A stretch of 64,000 nucleotides of DNA from Mycobacterium sp. AZCC_0083 (GTDB lineage Bacteria; Actinomycetota; Actinomycetes; Mycobacteriales; Mycobacteriaceae). Made by a program: the position numbers and the translations under genes. The first letter of the stretch is position 1; each line of letters opens with the position of its first letter. The notes beneath the pieces are model-generated. The model was given only the letters and a program-made list of their open reading frames with translations, searched no databases and was not told where the DNA came from. Positions 33,119-42,040 of the stretch are shown piece by piece. The stretch spans positions 1 to 64,000 of the forward strand of contig NZ_JACHGP010000014.1 in NCBI RefSeq assembly GCF_014202335.1, written 5' to 3'.

Positions 33119-34050
33119 CGCGTCGCCCCTTGGTACTCGCGCAGGAACATGTCCTCGAGCGATGCGGGCGTCACGGTGAGGTCGATGATCCCCAGATCCT
33201 TGAGCTGGGCCATCGCGCGATCCAGATCGTGGCGGCCGACCGAGAAGGTGTAGTGGCCGTCGTGGATCGAGAAGTCGTGTACGAACGGGGCGCGTTGCAG
33301 CGCCTGGCCGTCGGTGCGGGTGCGCACCGTGACGGTCGTGCGCATCAGGTGGCGCAGCTCGTCGAGTGTTCCTGACTTCACGGCGCGGCCGGCGCGGATG
33401 ATCGTCACGTTGTCGCAGAGCTTCTCCACTTCGGCGAGGATGTGGCTGGACAGCAGCACCGCTGCGCCGCGGCCTGCGACCTCCTCGACGCACAGCTGAA
33501 AGGCCTTCTCCATCAACGGGTCCAGGCCGGACGTCGGTTCGTCGAGAATGTAGAGCTCGGCATTGGTGGAGAACGCCGCGACGATGGCCGCCTTCTGCCG
33601 GTTGCCCTTGGAGTACGTGCGGGCCTTCTTGTGCGGGTCGAGTTCGAAGCGCTCGATCAACTGGTCACGACGCCGGGTGTCGACGCCGTTGCCGCGCAGG
33701 CGGGCCAGGAAGTCGATGGCCTGCATGCCGGTCAGGTTGGGCCACAACGTCACATCGCCTGGCACGTAGGCGATTCTGCGGTGCAGCGCGACCGCGTCGC
33801 GCCATGGGTCGCCGCCGAGCAGCCGCGCGGCCCCGTCGTCGGCCTTGAGCAGACCGAGCAGAACCCGGATCGTGGTCGACTTGCCGGCGCCGTTGGGCCC
33901 GAGGAACCCAGCGACGTCGCCATGCGCCACGAAGAGGTCGAGGCCGTCGAGTGCCTTGGTCCGGCCGAAAGACTTGGACAGGCCCCGGATTTCGACCGCA
34001 AGCTGCGATCGCCCGCTGGCGTTAGCCCTTTGGAGGGACGTCGCTGTCAT
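33115..34050 (-). CDS. ABC exporter ATPase (Rv1218c-like)
   Basis: The 311-aa ATPase has Walker A GPNGAGKSTT, a signature in which the usual LSGG reads YSKGNRQK (typical of drug-resistance DrrA-like ATPases), Walker B ELYILDEPTSGLDPL and the switch His in LLSSHIL. A C-terminal domain of about 90 residues follows. The ATG at 34050 has an AAGGAGA Shine-Dalgarno sequence and overlaps the raaS end by 29 nt. It energises the neighbouring permease. Confidence 0.92.
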   Translation of the reverse strand: MTATSLQRANASGRSQLAVEIRGLSKSFGRTKALDGLDLFVAHGDVAGFLGPNGAGKSTTIRVLLGLLKADDGAARLLGGDPWRDAVALHRRIAYVPGDVTLWPNLTGMQAIDFLARLRGNGVDTRRRDQLIERFELDPHKKARTYSKGNRQKAAIVAAFSTNAELYILDEPTSGLDPLMEKAFQLCVEEVAGRGAAVLLSSHILAEVEKLCDNVTIIRAGRAVKSGTLDELRHLMRTTVTVRTRTDGQALQRAPFVHDFSIHDGHYTFSVGRHDLDRAMAQLKDLGIIDLTVTPASLEDMFLREYQGATR

Positions 34051-34708
34051 TCTGTTCTCCTTGTTGGGATGTGCTGAATGGGATGCCCTTTTCGCGCAAT
34101 GCGAGGAACGCGTCGAACATGGTCGAATCCGCCATCAAGCCCTCGGTGTAGACCTCCAGGGCGGGTAGCACCATGTCGTCGCCGTAGTCGCGCAGCACTG
34201 CGCGCAGATCGGTTGGGTTGTCGTGCATCTGGAGGTAGAGCAGGAAGCCGCCGCCGCTGGCCATGCCCAGGTACATGGCCCTGGCGTGCGGGTCGCGGCT
34301 GGGCCTGATGGTGCCGGCTCGGACGCCCTCCTCGATGTACACCTCGGCGTTGTCGATCATCTGGCGCCAGAACTCCTTGGCCAGCTCGTTGCCGGACTGC
34401 AGGCTGCGCACCAGGTAGGCCATCATCGGTGCGTAGGACTCGATCTCGGCCATCTGCGCGAACCACGCCGCTGGATCGGTGGTCCGGATCGACTCGGACT
34501 TCGCATCGCGGACCTGTTCGGCGACGTAGTCGTCGCAGGCCTTGCGGAGCCCGTCCTTCGACCCGAAGTGGTGGATCACCAGCGCGGCGCTGACGCCCGC
34601 TGCCTCGGCAATCGTGCGCAGCCCAACGCTGAAACCGTGCTGGCCAAACTGTTCGATCGCGGAGTCGCGGATCCGTGCCGTGGCCGTCAAGTCATCCGCT
34701 GAACGCAT
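34022..34708 (-). CDS. raaS: TetR-family repressor RaaS (Rv1219c-like)
   Basis: The 228-aa TetR protein has an N-terminal helix-turn-helix (IRDSAIEQFGQHGFSVGLRTIAEAAGVSAALVIHHFGSKDGL) and a helical ligand domain. Its position and order with the exporter genes match Rv1219c, which represses its own operon and aids survival under antimicrobials. The ATG at 34708 is the first base of a leaderless transcript predicted from TTGACC-N18-TAGCGT-N7-ATG, and an operator overlaps this promoter. Confidence 0.88.
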   Translation of the reverse strand: MRSADDLTATARIRDSAIEQFGQHGFSVGLRTIAEAAGVSAALVIHHFGSKDGLRKACDDYVAEQVRDAKSESIRTTDPAAWFAQMAEIESYAPMMAYLVRSLQSGNELAKEFWRQMIDNAEVYIEEGVRAGTIRPSRDPHARAMYLGMASGGGFLLYLQMHDNPTDLRAVLRDYGDDMVLPALEVYTEGLMADSTMFDAFLALREKGIPFSTSQQGEQNDSDVPPKG

Positions 34709-34735
34709 GTTTAGTACGCTAAACGCGCGTTCAGC
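34698..34735. promoter_or_regulatory. Nested operator and promoter of raaS
   Basis: Two nested perfect inverted repeats share one centre region: GTTTAG (34709-34714) with CTAAAC (34719-34724) and, outside, GCTGAACGC (34698-34706) with GCGTTCAGC (34727-34735). On the minus strand the -10 element TAGCGT (34716-34721) lies inside the inner palindrome and -35 TTGACC is at 34740-34745. Binding there would block RNA polymerase and the start codon itself. RaaS is the likely ligand. Confidence 0.75.
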
Positions 34736-34840
34736 CGTCGGTCAAGGAAGACACGCGTCAAGAATGCGTAAAGATCGATTTGGGCGTGATCAGTAGCGCT
34801 CAGCGTGACGCTTCACGCCGAAACCGGAGAAAAAGATGAG

Positions 34841-35500
34841 TCAGTCGCGCGCGGCGACCAGCAGGCCGTCGCCAAGCGGGACCAGCACCGGCGTCAGTCG
34901 CTCGTCCTCGGCGATCAGCCGTGCGGCTTCGCGCACCGCACTGACCTCCTTGTCGGCGGCGCTGGCGTCTCCCGCGCGGCCGCCGAGGGCGGCCCGGTGC
35001 ACGACGATCGCGCCGCCCGACCGCAACAACCGCACGCCTTCGACGACGAACTGCGGTTGATCGGCCGGCTCGGCGTCGATGAACACCAGGTCATAGGAGT
35101 CGTCAGCCAGTCGGGTGAGCACTTCCTGGGCCCGGCCGCCGATCAACCGCGTCCGCGACGGCCCGATACCTGCCTCGACGAACGCCTGCTTGGCCAGCCG
35201 CTGATGCTCGGGTTCGACGTCGATGGTGGTCAGGACGCCGTCGGTCCGCATCCCGGACAGCAACCACAGTCCGCTGACGCCCGCGCCGGTGCCGACCTCC
35301 ACCACTGCCTTGGCGCCCGCCAGCTTCGCAAGGACGCTCAACAATGCGCCGACCGCGGGGGTGACGGCACCCGCTCCGCTGTCGTCGGCGCGCTCCCGGG
35401 CCGACGCCGTGATCGCGTCCTCGGTGATCGACTGCTCGGCGTGCGTCACGATGGATTCAGCGCGACTGGGCCGTGCCGGACTCTCGTCGGTGCTGGCCAT
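34841..35500 (-). CDS. SAM-dependent O-methyltransferase (Rv1220c-like)
   Basis: The 219-aa protein has the SAM-binding motif VVEVGTGAGVSGLWLLSGM, the following LTTIDVEPEHQRLA and LVFIDAEPAD, which is the class I fold of caffeoyl-CoA/catechol-type O-methyltransferases. Equivalent to Rv1220c, divergent from sigE. The ATG at 35500 is leaderless (TACGCT 7 nt upstream). The acceptor is not known. Confidence 0.9.
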   Translation of the reverse strand: MASTDESPARPSRAESIVTHAEQSITEDAITASARERADDSGAGAVTPAVGALLSVLAKLAGAKAVVEVGTGAGVSGLWLLSGMRTDGVLTTIDVEPEHQRLAKQAFVEAGIGPSRTRLIGGRAQEVLTRLADDSYDLVFIDAEPADQPQFVVEGVRLLRSGGAIVVHRAALGGRAGDASAADKEVSAVREAARLIAEDERLTPVLVPLGDGLLVAARD

Positions 35501-35507
35501 GCCCCGC

Positions 35508-35513
35508 AGCGTA
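35508..35513 (-). promoter_or_regulatory. -10 element of the O-methyltransferase gene
   Basis: The minus strand reads TACGCT, 7 nt before the ATG at 35500. Confidence 0.55.
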
Positions 35514-35614
35514 AGCGAATCGTGATCACGAACATCGCGACACGCCCGCGCCGGGACGCCAGATTCAGGTCATGGTGGGCAGGTTTGCCCAGTTCGGGTT
35601 GGGGGTAGCCCGCA

Positions 35615-35632
35615 TTCTCAGGAAATGTTCAG
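35615..35632 (+). promoter_or_regulatory. Possible MprA box upstream of sigE
   Basis: TTCTCAGGAAATGTTCAG contains two loosely repeated YTCAG units, like the direct repeats bound by MprA, which activates sigE under envelope stress in M. tuberculosis. It lies about 45 bp before the sigE start. The match is by eye only. Confidence 0.4.
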
Positions 35633-35676
35633 TTTGCTCATATGCCAAGCTCACCAGGGTCGGAAAAGGTACTCCC

Positions 35677-36444
35677 ATGGAATACGACGGAAGCCGGCGG
35701 CCGGGGAATAACCATGGCGACGATTCGGTTGCCGCGGGTGTTGAGCCGCTGACCCGTAATAGTGGCTCCGCTAGTGACCTGGAGGATCCGACGACCACCA
35801 CACCTGCACCCGTGTTCATGGCTCATTTCGAGCAACCCGGAGACGGCGAATGGGTTGAGCCATCCGATGAGCTGACGGGCACCGCGGTGTTCGACGCCAC
35901 CGGTGACAAGGCCGCCATGCCGTCGTGGGACGAACTAGTGCGCCAGCACGCCGATCGGGTGTATCGCCTGGCATATCGTCTGTCCGGCAGCCAGCACGAC
36001 GCGGAGGACCTCACCCAGGAGACGTTCATCAGGGTCTTCCGCTCGGTGCAGAACTACCAGCCGGGCACGTTCGAGGGATGGCTGCACCGCATCACCACGA
36101 ACCTGTTCCTCGACATGGTTCGCCGCCGCAGCCGCATCCGCATGGAGGCGCTGCCCGAGGACTACGACCGGGTGCCCGCCGACGAGCCGAATCCCGAGCA
36201 GATCTACCACGACTCGCGGCTGGGTCCCGACCTGCAAGCGGCCCTGGACTCGCTGGCCCCGGAATTCCGCGCCGCGGTGGTCCTGTGCGACATCGAGGGT
36301 CTGTCCTACGAGGAAATCGGCGCCACGCTTGGCGTCAAACTGGGCACGGTGCGCAGCCGAATCCATCGCGGACGGCAGGCTTTGCGCGACTACCTGGCAC
36401 TGCACGGTGACGCGTATTCGGACGCCGCGGCCAAATCCGCCTAG
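35677..36444 (+). CDS. sigE: ECF sigma factor SigE
   Basis: SigE directs the response to envelope, heat and detergent stress. From the ATG at 35677 (AAAAGG Shine-Dalgarno upstream) it is 255 aa. A divergent N-terminal 60 residues precede the strongly conserved GTAVFDATGDKAAMPSWDELVRQHADRVYRLAYRLSG block (region 2) and the region 4 segment SYEEIGATLGVKLGTVRSRIHRGRQALRDYL. The sequence matches Rv1221 closely from memory. It is followed by its anti-sigma factor rseA, then htrA and tatB. Confidence 0.94.
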   Translation: MEYDGSRRPGNNHGDDSVAAGVEPLTRNSGSASDLEDPTTTTPAPVFMAHFEQPGDGEWVEPSDELTGTAVFDATGDKAAMPSWDELVRQHADRVYRLAYRLSGSQHDAEDLTQETFIRVFRSVQNYQPGTFEGWLHRITTNLFLDMVRRRSRIRMEALPEDYDRVPADEPNPEQIYHDSRLGPDLQAALDSLAPEFRAAVVLCDIEGLSYEEIGATLGVKLGTVRSRIHRGRQALRDYLALHGDAYSDAAAKSA

Positions 36445-36533
36445 CGTTCAGTAGTGTCCGGCCCGGCCCATCGGGTTACATTCGAAGTGAGAGTGTTGAT
36501 CTGATGATGCGAAGGACCGGAGAGGAGTGGGTG

Positions 36534-36929
36534 ATGGCCGACCCGGGAGACGTGTTCCGTCGCGCATTCTCGTGGCTGCCCGCCCAGTTCGCCTCGCAAA
36601 GTGACGCGCCGGTCGGCCCGCGACGGTTCGGATCGACCGAGCACCTGTCGATCGAGGCCGTCGCGGCCTTCGTCGACGGCGAGCTGACGATGAAGTCGCA
36701 CCTGCGTGCCGCGACCCACTTGTCGCTCTGTCCGCAGTGTGCGGCCGAGGTCGAGGCACAGGGGCAGGCGCGCAGTGCTTTGCGGGACTCGTGCCCGATC
36801 ATCGTGCCGAGTGCTTTGCTGGGATTGTTGTCCCAGATCCCGCATGATCCGCCACCCGAGCCGCCCATTGAGGCGGAAGACGCGCAGTTTGCTGACGGGA
36901 CGACGCGGGCTCGTCGCAAGCGCCGGTAG
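36534..36929 (+). CDS. rseA: Anti-sigma factor RseA
   Basis: RseA binds and holds SigE. The 131-aa protein starts MADPGDVFRRAFSWLPAQFASQ, as in Rv1222, and has the zinc-binding anti-sigma motif HxxxCxxC (His62, Cys66, Cys69), followed by a variable, charged C-terminal tail shorter than in M. tuberculosis. The ATG at 36534 has a GGAGTGGG Shine-Dalgarno sequence; an in-frame ATG at 36504 would add ten unsupported residues. In M. tuberculosis RseA is phosphorylated by PknB and degraded by ClpC1P2. Confidence 0.92.
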   Translation: MADPGDVFRRAFSWLPAQFASQSDAPVGPRRFGSTEHLSIEAVAAFVDGELTMKSHLRAATHLSLCPQCAAEVEAQGQARSALRDSCPIIVPSALLGLLSQIPHDPPPEPPIEAEDAQFADGTTRARRKRR

Positions 36930-36997
36930 GCTGGATGGGCGTCGATCGACCAGCGGCTGCCGGGCAGGCGGCCGCTCTAATGGAGAGTGACTAACGG

Positions 36998-38491
36998 GTG
37001 AGCAATCAGGACCAGTCCGGTAATAACAACCGTCTGGCACCGCGCCCGGTGTCGCGACCGCCCGTCGATCCCGCTGCCACACGGGCGTTCGGCAGGCCCG
37101 ACGGTTTCAGTGGCTCGTTCCTCGGCACTGACGCGGTGCGCGACCAGGGTGACTACACGCCCACCGATCAGGCGCCCGATCCCGTGCTCGCCCAGGCGTT
37201 CGGCCCGCAGAACGGCAGCGGTGACTCCCTGCAGCGGCACCCGGCCGATGCGGGTGCACTGGACGCCGAGCGCGACGGGGACTCCGACCAGCCCGCCGAC
37301 CCGTGGCGCGATCCCTCTGCGATCCCGTCGCTCGGAACCCCAGCAGTGCCGCAGTCGGCCCCCACCGTGATCTATGCCCCAGTCGGAAAGCTGGGCGTGC
37401 GCGACGTGCTCTTCGGCGGCAAGGTGTCCTGGCTCGCGTTGGTAACCCTGTTGATCATCACCCTCCTCATCGCCTTCGTCGGCGGATGGGTCGGCAACAA
37501 GACCGCTCAGACGGTCGAGGCCTTCACCACTTCCAAGGTGACGCTGCAGACCGACAACAACCCCGAGGCCCCGGCAGGCCGGTTCGCCACTGTGGCCGCC
37601 GCCGTTGCGGACTCCGTGGTGACCATCGAAGCCATCAGCGACACCGAGGGCTCCCAGGGCTCTGGCGTCGTCGTCGACGGCCGCGGCTACATCGTCACCA
37701 ACAACCACGTGATCTCCGAAGCCGCCAACAACCCGAGCGCGTTCAAGATCTCGGTGGTGTTCAACGACGGCAAGGAAGTCCCAGCCAACCTGGTGGGCCG
37801 CGACCCCAAGACCGACGTCGCCGTGCTCAAGGTCGACAACGTCGACAACCTGACCGTGGCCCGCCTTGGTGACTCCGAGAAGATCCGGGTGGGCGAGGAA
37901 GTCATCGCCGCAGGCGCTCCGCTGGGTCTGCGCAGCACCGTCACGCACGGCATCGTCAGCGCCCTGCATCGCCCGGTGCCGCTGTCGGGTGACGGCTCGG
38001 ACACCGACACCGTGATCGACGGAGTTCAGACCGACGCGTCGATCAACCACGGCAACTCCGGCGGCCCGCTGATCAACATGAGCTCCGAGGTCATCGGTAT
38101 CAACACGGCCGGTAAGTCGTTGTCGGACAGCGCAAGTGGGCTCGGCTTCGCCATCCCGGTGAACGAGGTGAAGGACACCGTTGCGGCGCTGATCAAGGAC
38201 GGCAAGATCTCGCATCCGACGCTTGGCCTCAACGCGGTGTCGGTGAGCAACTCGGTGGCCTCCGGTGCGCTGATCAAGAACGTCGTCGGCGGCGGGCCCG
38301 CGGACAGGGCAGGCCTCCTCGAGAACGACGTCGTGGTCAAGGTGGGCGACCGCAAGGTGGCCGACGCCGACGAGATGGTCGTCGCGGTACGACAGCTCAA
38401 GATCGGCCAGGACGCTCCGATCGAGGTGGTCCGCGATGGCCGCCCCGTCACGCTGATCGTCAACCCCGCTCCCGACAACCCTGCTGCCTAG
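36998..38491 (+). CDS. htrA: Membrane-anchored HtrA-type serine protease
   Basis: The 497-aa protein has a Pro-rich cytoplasmic N-terminal region, one transmembrane helix near residue 150 (SWLALVTLLIITLLIAFVGGW), a trypsin-like domain with the triad His (TNNHVIS), Asp (PKTDVAVLKV) and Ser (NHGNSGGPL), then a PDZ domain. It degrades or folds damaged extracytoplasmic proteins. Corresponds to Rv1223 and lies in the sigE stress cluster; tatB follows 2 nt after its stop. Confidence 0.94.
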   Translation: MSNQDQSGNNNRLAPRPVSRPPVDPAATRAFGRPDGFSGSFLGTDAVRDQGDYTPTDQAPDPVLAQAFGPQNGSGDSLQRHPADAGALDAERDGDSDQPADPWRDPSAIPSLGTPAVPQSAPTVIYAPVGKLGVRDVLFGGKVSWLALVTLLIITLLIAFVGGWVGNKTAQTVEAFTTSKVTLQTDNNPEAPAGRFATVAAAVADSVVTIEAISDTEGSQGSGVVVDGRGYIVTNNHVISEAANNPSAFKISVVFNDGKEVPANLVGRDPKTDVAVLKVDNVDNLTVARLGDSEKIRVGEEVIAAGAPLGLRSTVTHGIVSALHRPVPLSGDGSDTDTVIDGVQTDASINHGNSGGPLINMSSEVIGINTAGKSLSDSASGLGFAIPVNEVKDTVAALIKDGKISHPTLGLNAVSVSNSVASGALIKNVVGGGPADRAGLLENDVVVKVGDRKVADADEMVVAVRQLKIGQDAPIEVVRDGRPVTLIVNPAPDNPAA

Positions 38492-38493
38492 CC

Positions 38494-38907
38494 GTGTTCG
38501 CCAACATCGGCTGGGGTGAGATGTTGGTGCTGGTGGTCGCCGGTCTGGTGATCCTCGGCCCCGAACGCCTGCCAGGCGCCATCCGCTGGACGACGAACAG
38601 CATCAGGCAGGCCCGCGAGTACCTCAGTGGTGCGACCAGTCAACTGCGTGAGGACCTTGGCCCCGAGTTCGACGATCTGCGTCAACCGCTGAGCGAGTTG
38701 CAGAAGCTGCGGGGTATGTCGCCGCGGGCCGCCCTGACCAAGCATCTGCTCGACGGTGACGACTCCTTCCTCACCGGCAACTTCGACAAGCCCGTTTCGC
38801 CGGGTGGGCCTGCCGCCAATTCGACGGCCGATGTGCCGCCAACGCCACCTGCCCCAACGCCCCTGCCGCCGCCGGACGTCACCCCGTTCGACAGCGACGC
38901 GACCTAA
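38494..38907 (+). CDS. tatB: Sec-independent translocase subunit TatB
   Basis: The 137-aa protein has one N-terminal helix (WGEMLVLVVAGLVILGPERLP) with the GPERLP hinge, an amphipathic helix and a Pro-rich tail, as in TatB. It works with TatA and TatC, encoded elsewhere, to export folded proteins such as the DUF1906 protein at 5.3 kb. Equivalent to Rv1224; start GTG 2 nt after htrA. Confidence 0.92.
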   Translation: MFANIGWGEMLVLVVAGLVILGPERLPGAIRWTTNSIRQAREYLSGATSQLREDLGPEFDDLRQPLSELQKLRGMSPRAALTKHLLDGDDSFLTGNFDKPVSPGGPAANSTADVPPTPPAPTPLPPPDVTPFDSDAT

Positions 38908-38914
38908 GCCGGGT

Positions 38915-40060
38915 CTAGCGCCCCGCGGGGTCCAGGCCCAGCGACATCCCGGCCAGCCCGCGCTTGCGCGACGACAGCGCGTCGGCGACCTTGCGCAGTT
39001 CCTTGCCCGCCGCCGAGTCCGGCGCACTGAGTACCAGCGGCACACCCGAATCGCCAGCGGCGACCAGCGCCGGATCCAGCGGAATCTGACCGAGCAGTGG
39101 CACGTCCGCACCGACTGAGCGGGACAGGCTTTCGGCCACCCGCGCGCCGCCGCCCTCGCCGAACAGGTTCATCGTGGTGCCATCCGGTAGCAGAAGGCCG
39201 GACATGTTCTCGACCACACCGACGATCTTCTGCCTGGTCTGCAGGGCGATCGCACCCGCCCGCTCTGCGACCTCCGCCGCGGCCAGCTGCGGGGTGGTCA
39301 CCACCAGGATCTCCGCGCCAGGGATCAACTGCGACACCGAGATTGCGATGTCGCCCGTACCCGGCGGCAGATCCAGCAGCAACACGTCCAGGTCGCCCCA
39401 GTACACGTCGGCGAGGAACTGCTGCAAGGCGCGGTGCAACATCGGTCCGCGCCACACCACCGGAGTGTTGCCCTGGGTGAACATGGCGATCGAGATGACC
39501 CGCACGTCATGCGCGATGGGCGGCAGGATCATCGACTCGACCTGGGTAGGCCGTTCCTCGGTGCCCATCATCCGCGGCACGGAGTGGCCGTAGATGTCGG
39601 CGTCGAGCACGCCGACCGACAGGCCACGGGCCGCCATGGCCGCAGCCAGGTTGACGGTCACGCTGGACTTGCCGACGCCGCCCTTGCCGGACGCCACCGC
39701 GTAGACCCGGGTCAGTGAACCGGGCTGCGCGAAGGGGATGACCGGCTCCCGCGAATCCCCGCGGAGCAGCTTCCGTAGCTCGGCGCGCTGCTCGTCGTTC
39801 ATCACGTCGAGGGTGACCTTCACCGCGCCGGTGCCGGGAACGTCCGCGACGGCATGGCGCACGCGCTCGTCGATCTCGCTCTTCTTCGGGCACGCCGCGG
39901 TGGTCAGGTAGATCTCGACGTGGACGCCACCGTCAGCCTCGACGGTGACGTTCTTGACCATGCCGACTTCGGTGATCGGCCTGCGCAGCTCGGGGTCGAC
40001 GACCTTGGCCAGCCCGGCGCGGACCGCGGATTCCAGGTCATTCGGTGTAGAGGACATCAC
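38915..40060 (-). CDS. mrp: Mrp/NBP35-type iron-sulfur cluster carrier ATPase
   Basis: The 381-aa protein has an N-terminal MIP18/DUF59-like domain (about 1-90) and a P-loop ATPase with GKGGVGKS at 125-132, DADIYGHSVPRMMG and PPGTGDIAISV. It is thought to deliver Fe-S clusters to target proteins in the cytoplasm. A GTG at 40060 and an ATG at 40057 follow a TAGACT element, consistent with a leaderless start. Corresponds to Rv1229c and ends 7 nt from the convergent tatB. Confidence 0.93.
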   Translation of the reverse strand: MMSSTPNDLESAVRAGLAKVVDPELRRPITEVGMVKNVTVEADGGVHVEIYLTTAACPKKSEIDERVRHAVADVPGTGAVKVTLDVMNDEQRAELRKLLRGDSREPVIPFAQPGSLTRVYAVASGKGGVGKSSVTVNLAAAMAARGLSVGVLDADIYGHSVPRMMGTEERPTQVESMILPPIAHDVRVISIAMFTQGNTPVVWRGPMLHRALQQFLADVYWGDLDVLLLDLPPGTGDIAISVSQLIPGAEILVVTTPQLAAAEVAERAGAIALQTRQKIVGVVENMSGLLLPDGTTMNLFGEGGGARVAESLSRSVGADVPLLGQIPLDPALVAAGDSGVPLVLSAPDSAAGKELRKVADALSSRKRGLAGMSLGLDPAGR

Positions 40061-40065
40061 CCGCG

Positions 40066-40071
40066 AGTCTA
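40066..40071 (-). promoter_or_regulatory. -10 element of mrp
   Basis: The minus strand reads TAGACT, 5 nt before the GTG at 40060 or 8 nt before the ATG at 40057. Confidence 0.5.
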
Positions 40072-40132
40072 AGCCGACGGCGCCCGTCGACTTGGCACGT
40101 GGGCGAGCGAAGCGACGGGATGACCGGCTGGG

Positions 40133-41389
40133 TCAGGCCGCCGGGCCCGGCAGAGGCCCCATCCCCGGTGCGACGGGCGCGACGGGTGCCGGTTCAGGTG
40201 GCGCGCCGAACGGCGGCGGCGGTGGTGGCGCGGGGAAGAGCGGAGGCGGCGCGAACGGTGCAGGTGCCGCGAACTGCGCTGGCGGCAGCTCCTCGGGCGA
40301 AGGAGCCGGAGCCTGCGGGGTCAGGCAGAACACCTGGCAGTTCTGCTGCGGCGCCACGGTGCCAGGGCCAGGCAGCGGTCCCGACGCGAAGCCGGGGCCC
40401 AGTCGACCGGCGGTGTCGGGTAGCAGCGTCATCAGCGACAGCGGATCGCCAACGGGAAGTCCCGCTGCGTTGAGCGGCAGATCCGGGCCGAGGCCCTCGG
40501 GGTTGGCGTCGAGGTGGGCGTCACCAAGCGGAGCAGGTCCGGTGATCGGCGGCAGGTTGACCGGGACCACGCCCGTGGCGTACGCCGCGGCCCAGCCGAG
40601 CACGTTTTGTGCGTAGGCCGCCGAGTTGTTGTAGCGCAGGATGGCCGCCATCACCTGGGAAGGGTCGCGAAGGTTGAGGCCGCCGCTGCACAGATACCGG
40701 GCCGCGGCGAGCGTCGAGTCGTAGAGGTTCTGGACGTCGGCCTTGCCGTCGCCGTCGCCGTCGGAGGCGTAGCGGGCCCAGGTGCCTGGCAGGAACTGCA
40801 TCGGGCCCATAGCGCGGGCAAAGGTGACCCGGCCTGCCTGCACGCTCTGGACGATGACCTCGTTGCCTGCCAGCGTGCCGTCAAGGGCAGGGCCGTAGAT
40901 GGGCTGGACGGGCGTGCCGTGCGCGTCGGTGGCGCCGCCGTTGGCGTGCATCGACTCGATCCGGCCGATGCCCGCAAGCAGATTCCAGCTGATGCCGCAG
41001 GCCGGGTAGGCGCTGGCCATCATGCTTTCGGCATTGCGGTAGGCATTCAACGCCATTGCCGGAATGCGAAGGCTGCCAGGTGAATTCACCATCATCGACG
41101 GCGGCGCCGACGGACTCGCGGCGGCGATGCGGAACGGGGACGGCATCTTGATGGCCGCAACCACGGTGGCGCCGTCGCCGGTTCGTGCGACGGAGGCCAG
41201 CGGCGTGATCCCGTTGTCGTCGACGGTCGTGCGATGCGATGGCGCCGACGCGCCGACCGCGCCCGCGAGCACGAGGGGGACGAGCACCGCGATGCCGAAG
41301 GCGGGCGTGCGCATCACGCGGCCCGCGCTACTCCGCACCCTTGCCAGGGCTGCGGAGGCTACGGAGGCCGGGTCTCCCGCTATGCGCAC
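40133..41389 (-). CDS. Lytic transglycosylase-like membrane protein (Rv1230c-like)
   Basis: The 418-aa protein has one N-terminal transmembrane helix (GIAVLVPLVLAGAVGAS), then a lysozyme-like domain around residues 125-290 with CGISWNLLAGIGRIESMH, where the Glu of RIES is the likely catalytic residue, MGPMQFLPGTW and YDSTLAAARYLCSGG. The last 130 residues are rich in Pro and Ala. It should cut peptidoglycan glycan strands or act as a structural homologue. Position between mrp and the DUF1003 gene matches Rv1230c. The GTG start at 41389 follows a near-consensus TAGGAC. Confidence 0.87.
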   Translation of the reverse strand: MRIAGDPASVASAALARVRSSAGRVMRTPAFGIAVLVPLVLAGAVGASAPSHRTTVDDNGITPLASVARTGDGATVVAAIKMPSPFRIAAASPSAPPSMMVNSPGSLRIPAMALNAYRNAESMMASAYPACGISWNLLAGIGRIESMHANGGATDAHGTPVQPIYGPALDGTLAGNEVIVQSVQAGRVTFARAMGPMQFLPGTWARYASDGDGDGKADVQNLYDSTLAAARYLCSGGLNLRDPSQVMAAILRYNNSAAYAQNVLGWAAAYATGVVPVNLPPITGPAPLGDAHLDANPEGLGPDLPLNAAGLPVGDPLSLMTLLPDTAGRLGPGFASGPLPGPGTVAPQQNCQVFCLTPQAPAPSPEELPPAQFAAPAPFAPPPLFPAPPPPPPFGAPPEPAPVAPVAPGMGPLPGPAA

Positions 41390-41446
41390 TCAACCGTCCT
41401 AGCGTGACCGAGCAACGTAGTGAACCAAGTCACCATACCTAGGTCG

Positions 41447-42040
41447 TCATTCCTCTGTTGCGGCAATGCCCGAGTCGGTCTCGGCTGGCTCGGCGGAGTC
41501 CGGCGAGTCGCTTGCCTGGGCCGCCTGGTTTGCCCGCTTCTTCTTCCCCGTGCCGCCCTTGGACGGCAGCTGTTGATTGAGCAGATCGCGCAATTCCTCG
41601 AGCTCGCGCCGGAGGTAGTCGCGGGTCACGACCTCGCCGACCGCCAGTCGCAGCGCAGCGAGTTCGCGGGCGAGGTACTCGGTGTCGGCCTTGGTCTGCT
41701 CGGCACGGCGCCGGTCTTCCTCGAGCGCGACCCGGTCGCGGTTCTCCTGGCGGTTCTGCGCCAGCAGGATGAGCGGCGCGGCATAGGCGGCCTGCGTGGA
41801 GAAGGCCAGGTTGAGCAGGATGAACGGGTACGGATCCCAGCGCAGCGACAACGCGAACAGGTTCAGCAGAATCCAGACGACCACGAACACGGTCTGCATC
41901 GCCAGGTAGCGACCGGTGCCGAGGAACCGCGCGAACGACTCGCCGAACCGGCCTGCGGCCTCGACGTCGAACTGCGGTGTCAACCGACGCCGCGACAACC
42001 GCGGCGTGTCGAGGCGCTGACGACCCGACAGGTCGCTCAC
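41447..42040 (-). CDS. DUF1003 family membrane protein (Rv1231c-like)
   Basis: The 197-aa protein has a soluble head, two transmembrane helices (YLAMQTVFVVVWILLNLFAL and FILLNLAFSTQAAYAAPLILLAQNR) with the NRQENRDR motif of DUF1003, and a coiled-coil tail of about 50 residues followed by Lys/Ser-rich sequence. Its start overlaps the preceding gene by ATGA. Its partner is a cytosolic MgtE-N/CBS protein, so ion sensing or transport is possible. Confidence 0.85.
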   Translation of the reverse strand: MSDLSGRQRLDTPRLSRRRLTPQFDVEAAGRFGESFARFLGTGRYLAMQTVFVVVWILLNLFALSLRWDPYPFILLNLAFSTQAAYAAPLILLAQNRQENRDRVALEEDRRRAEQTKADTEYLARELAALRLAVGEVVTRDYLRRELEELRDLLNQQLPSKGGTGKKKRANQAAQASDSPDSAEPAETDSGIAATEE

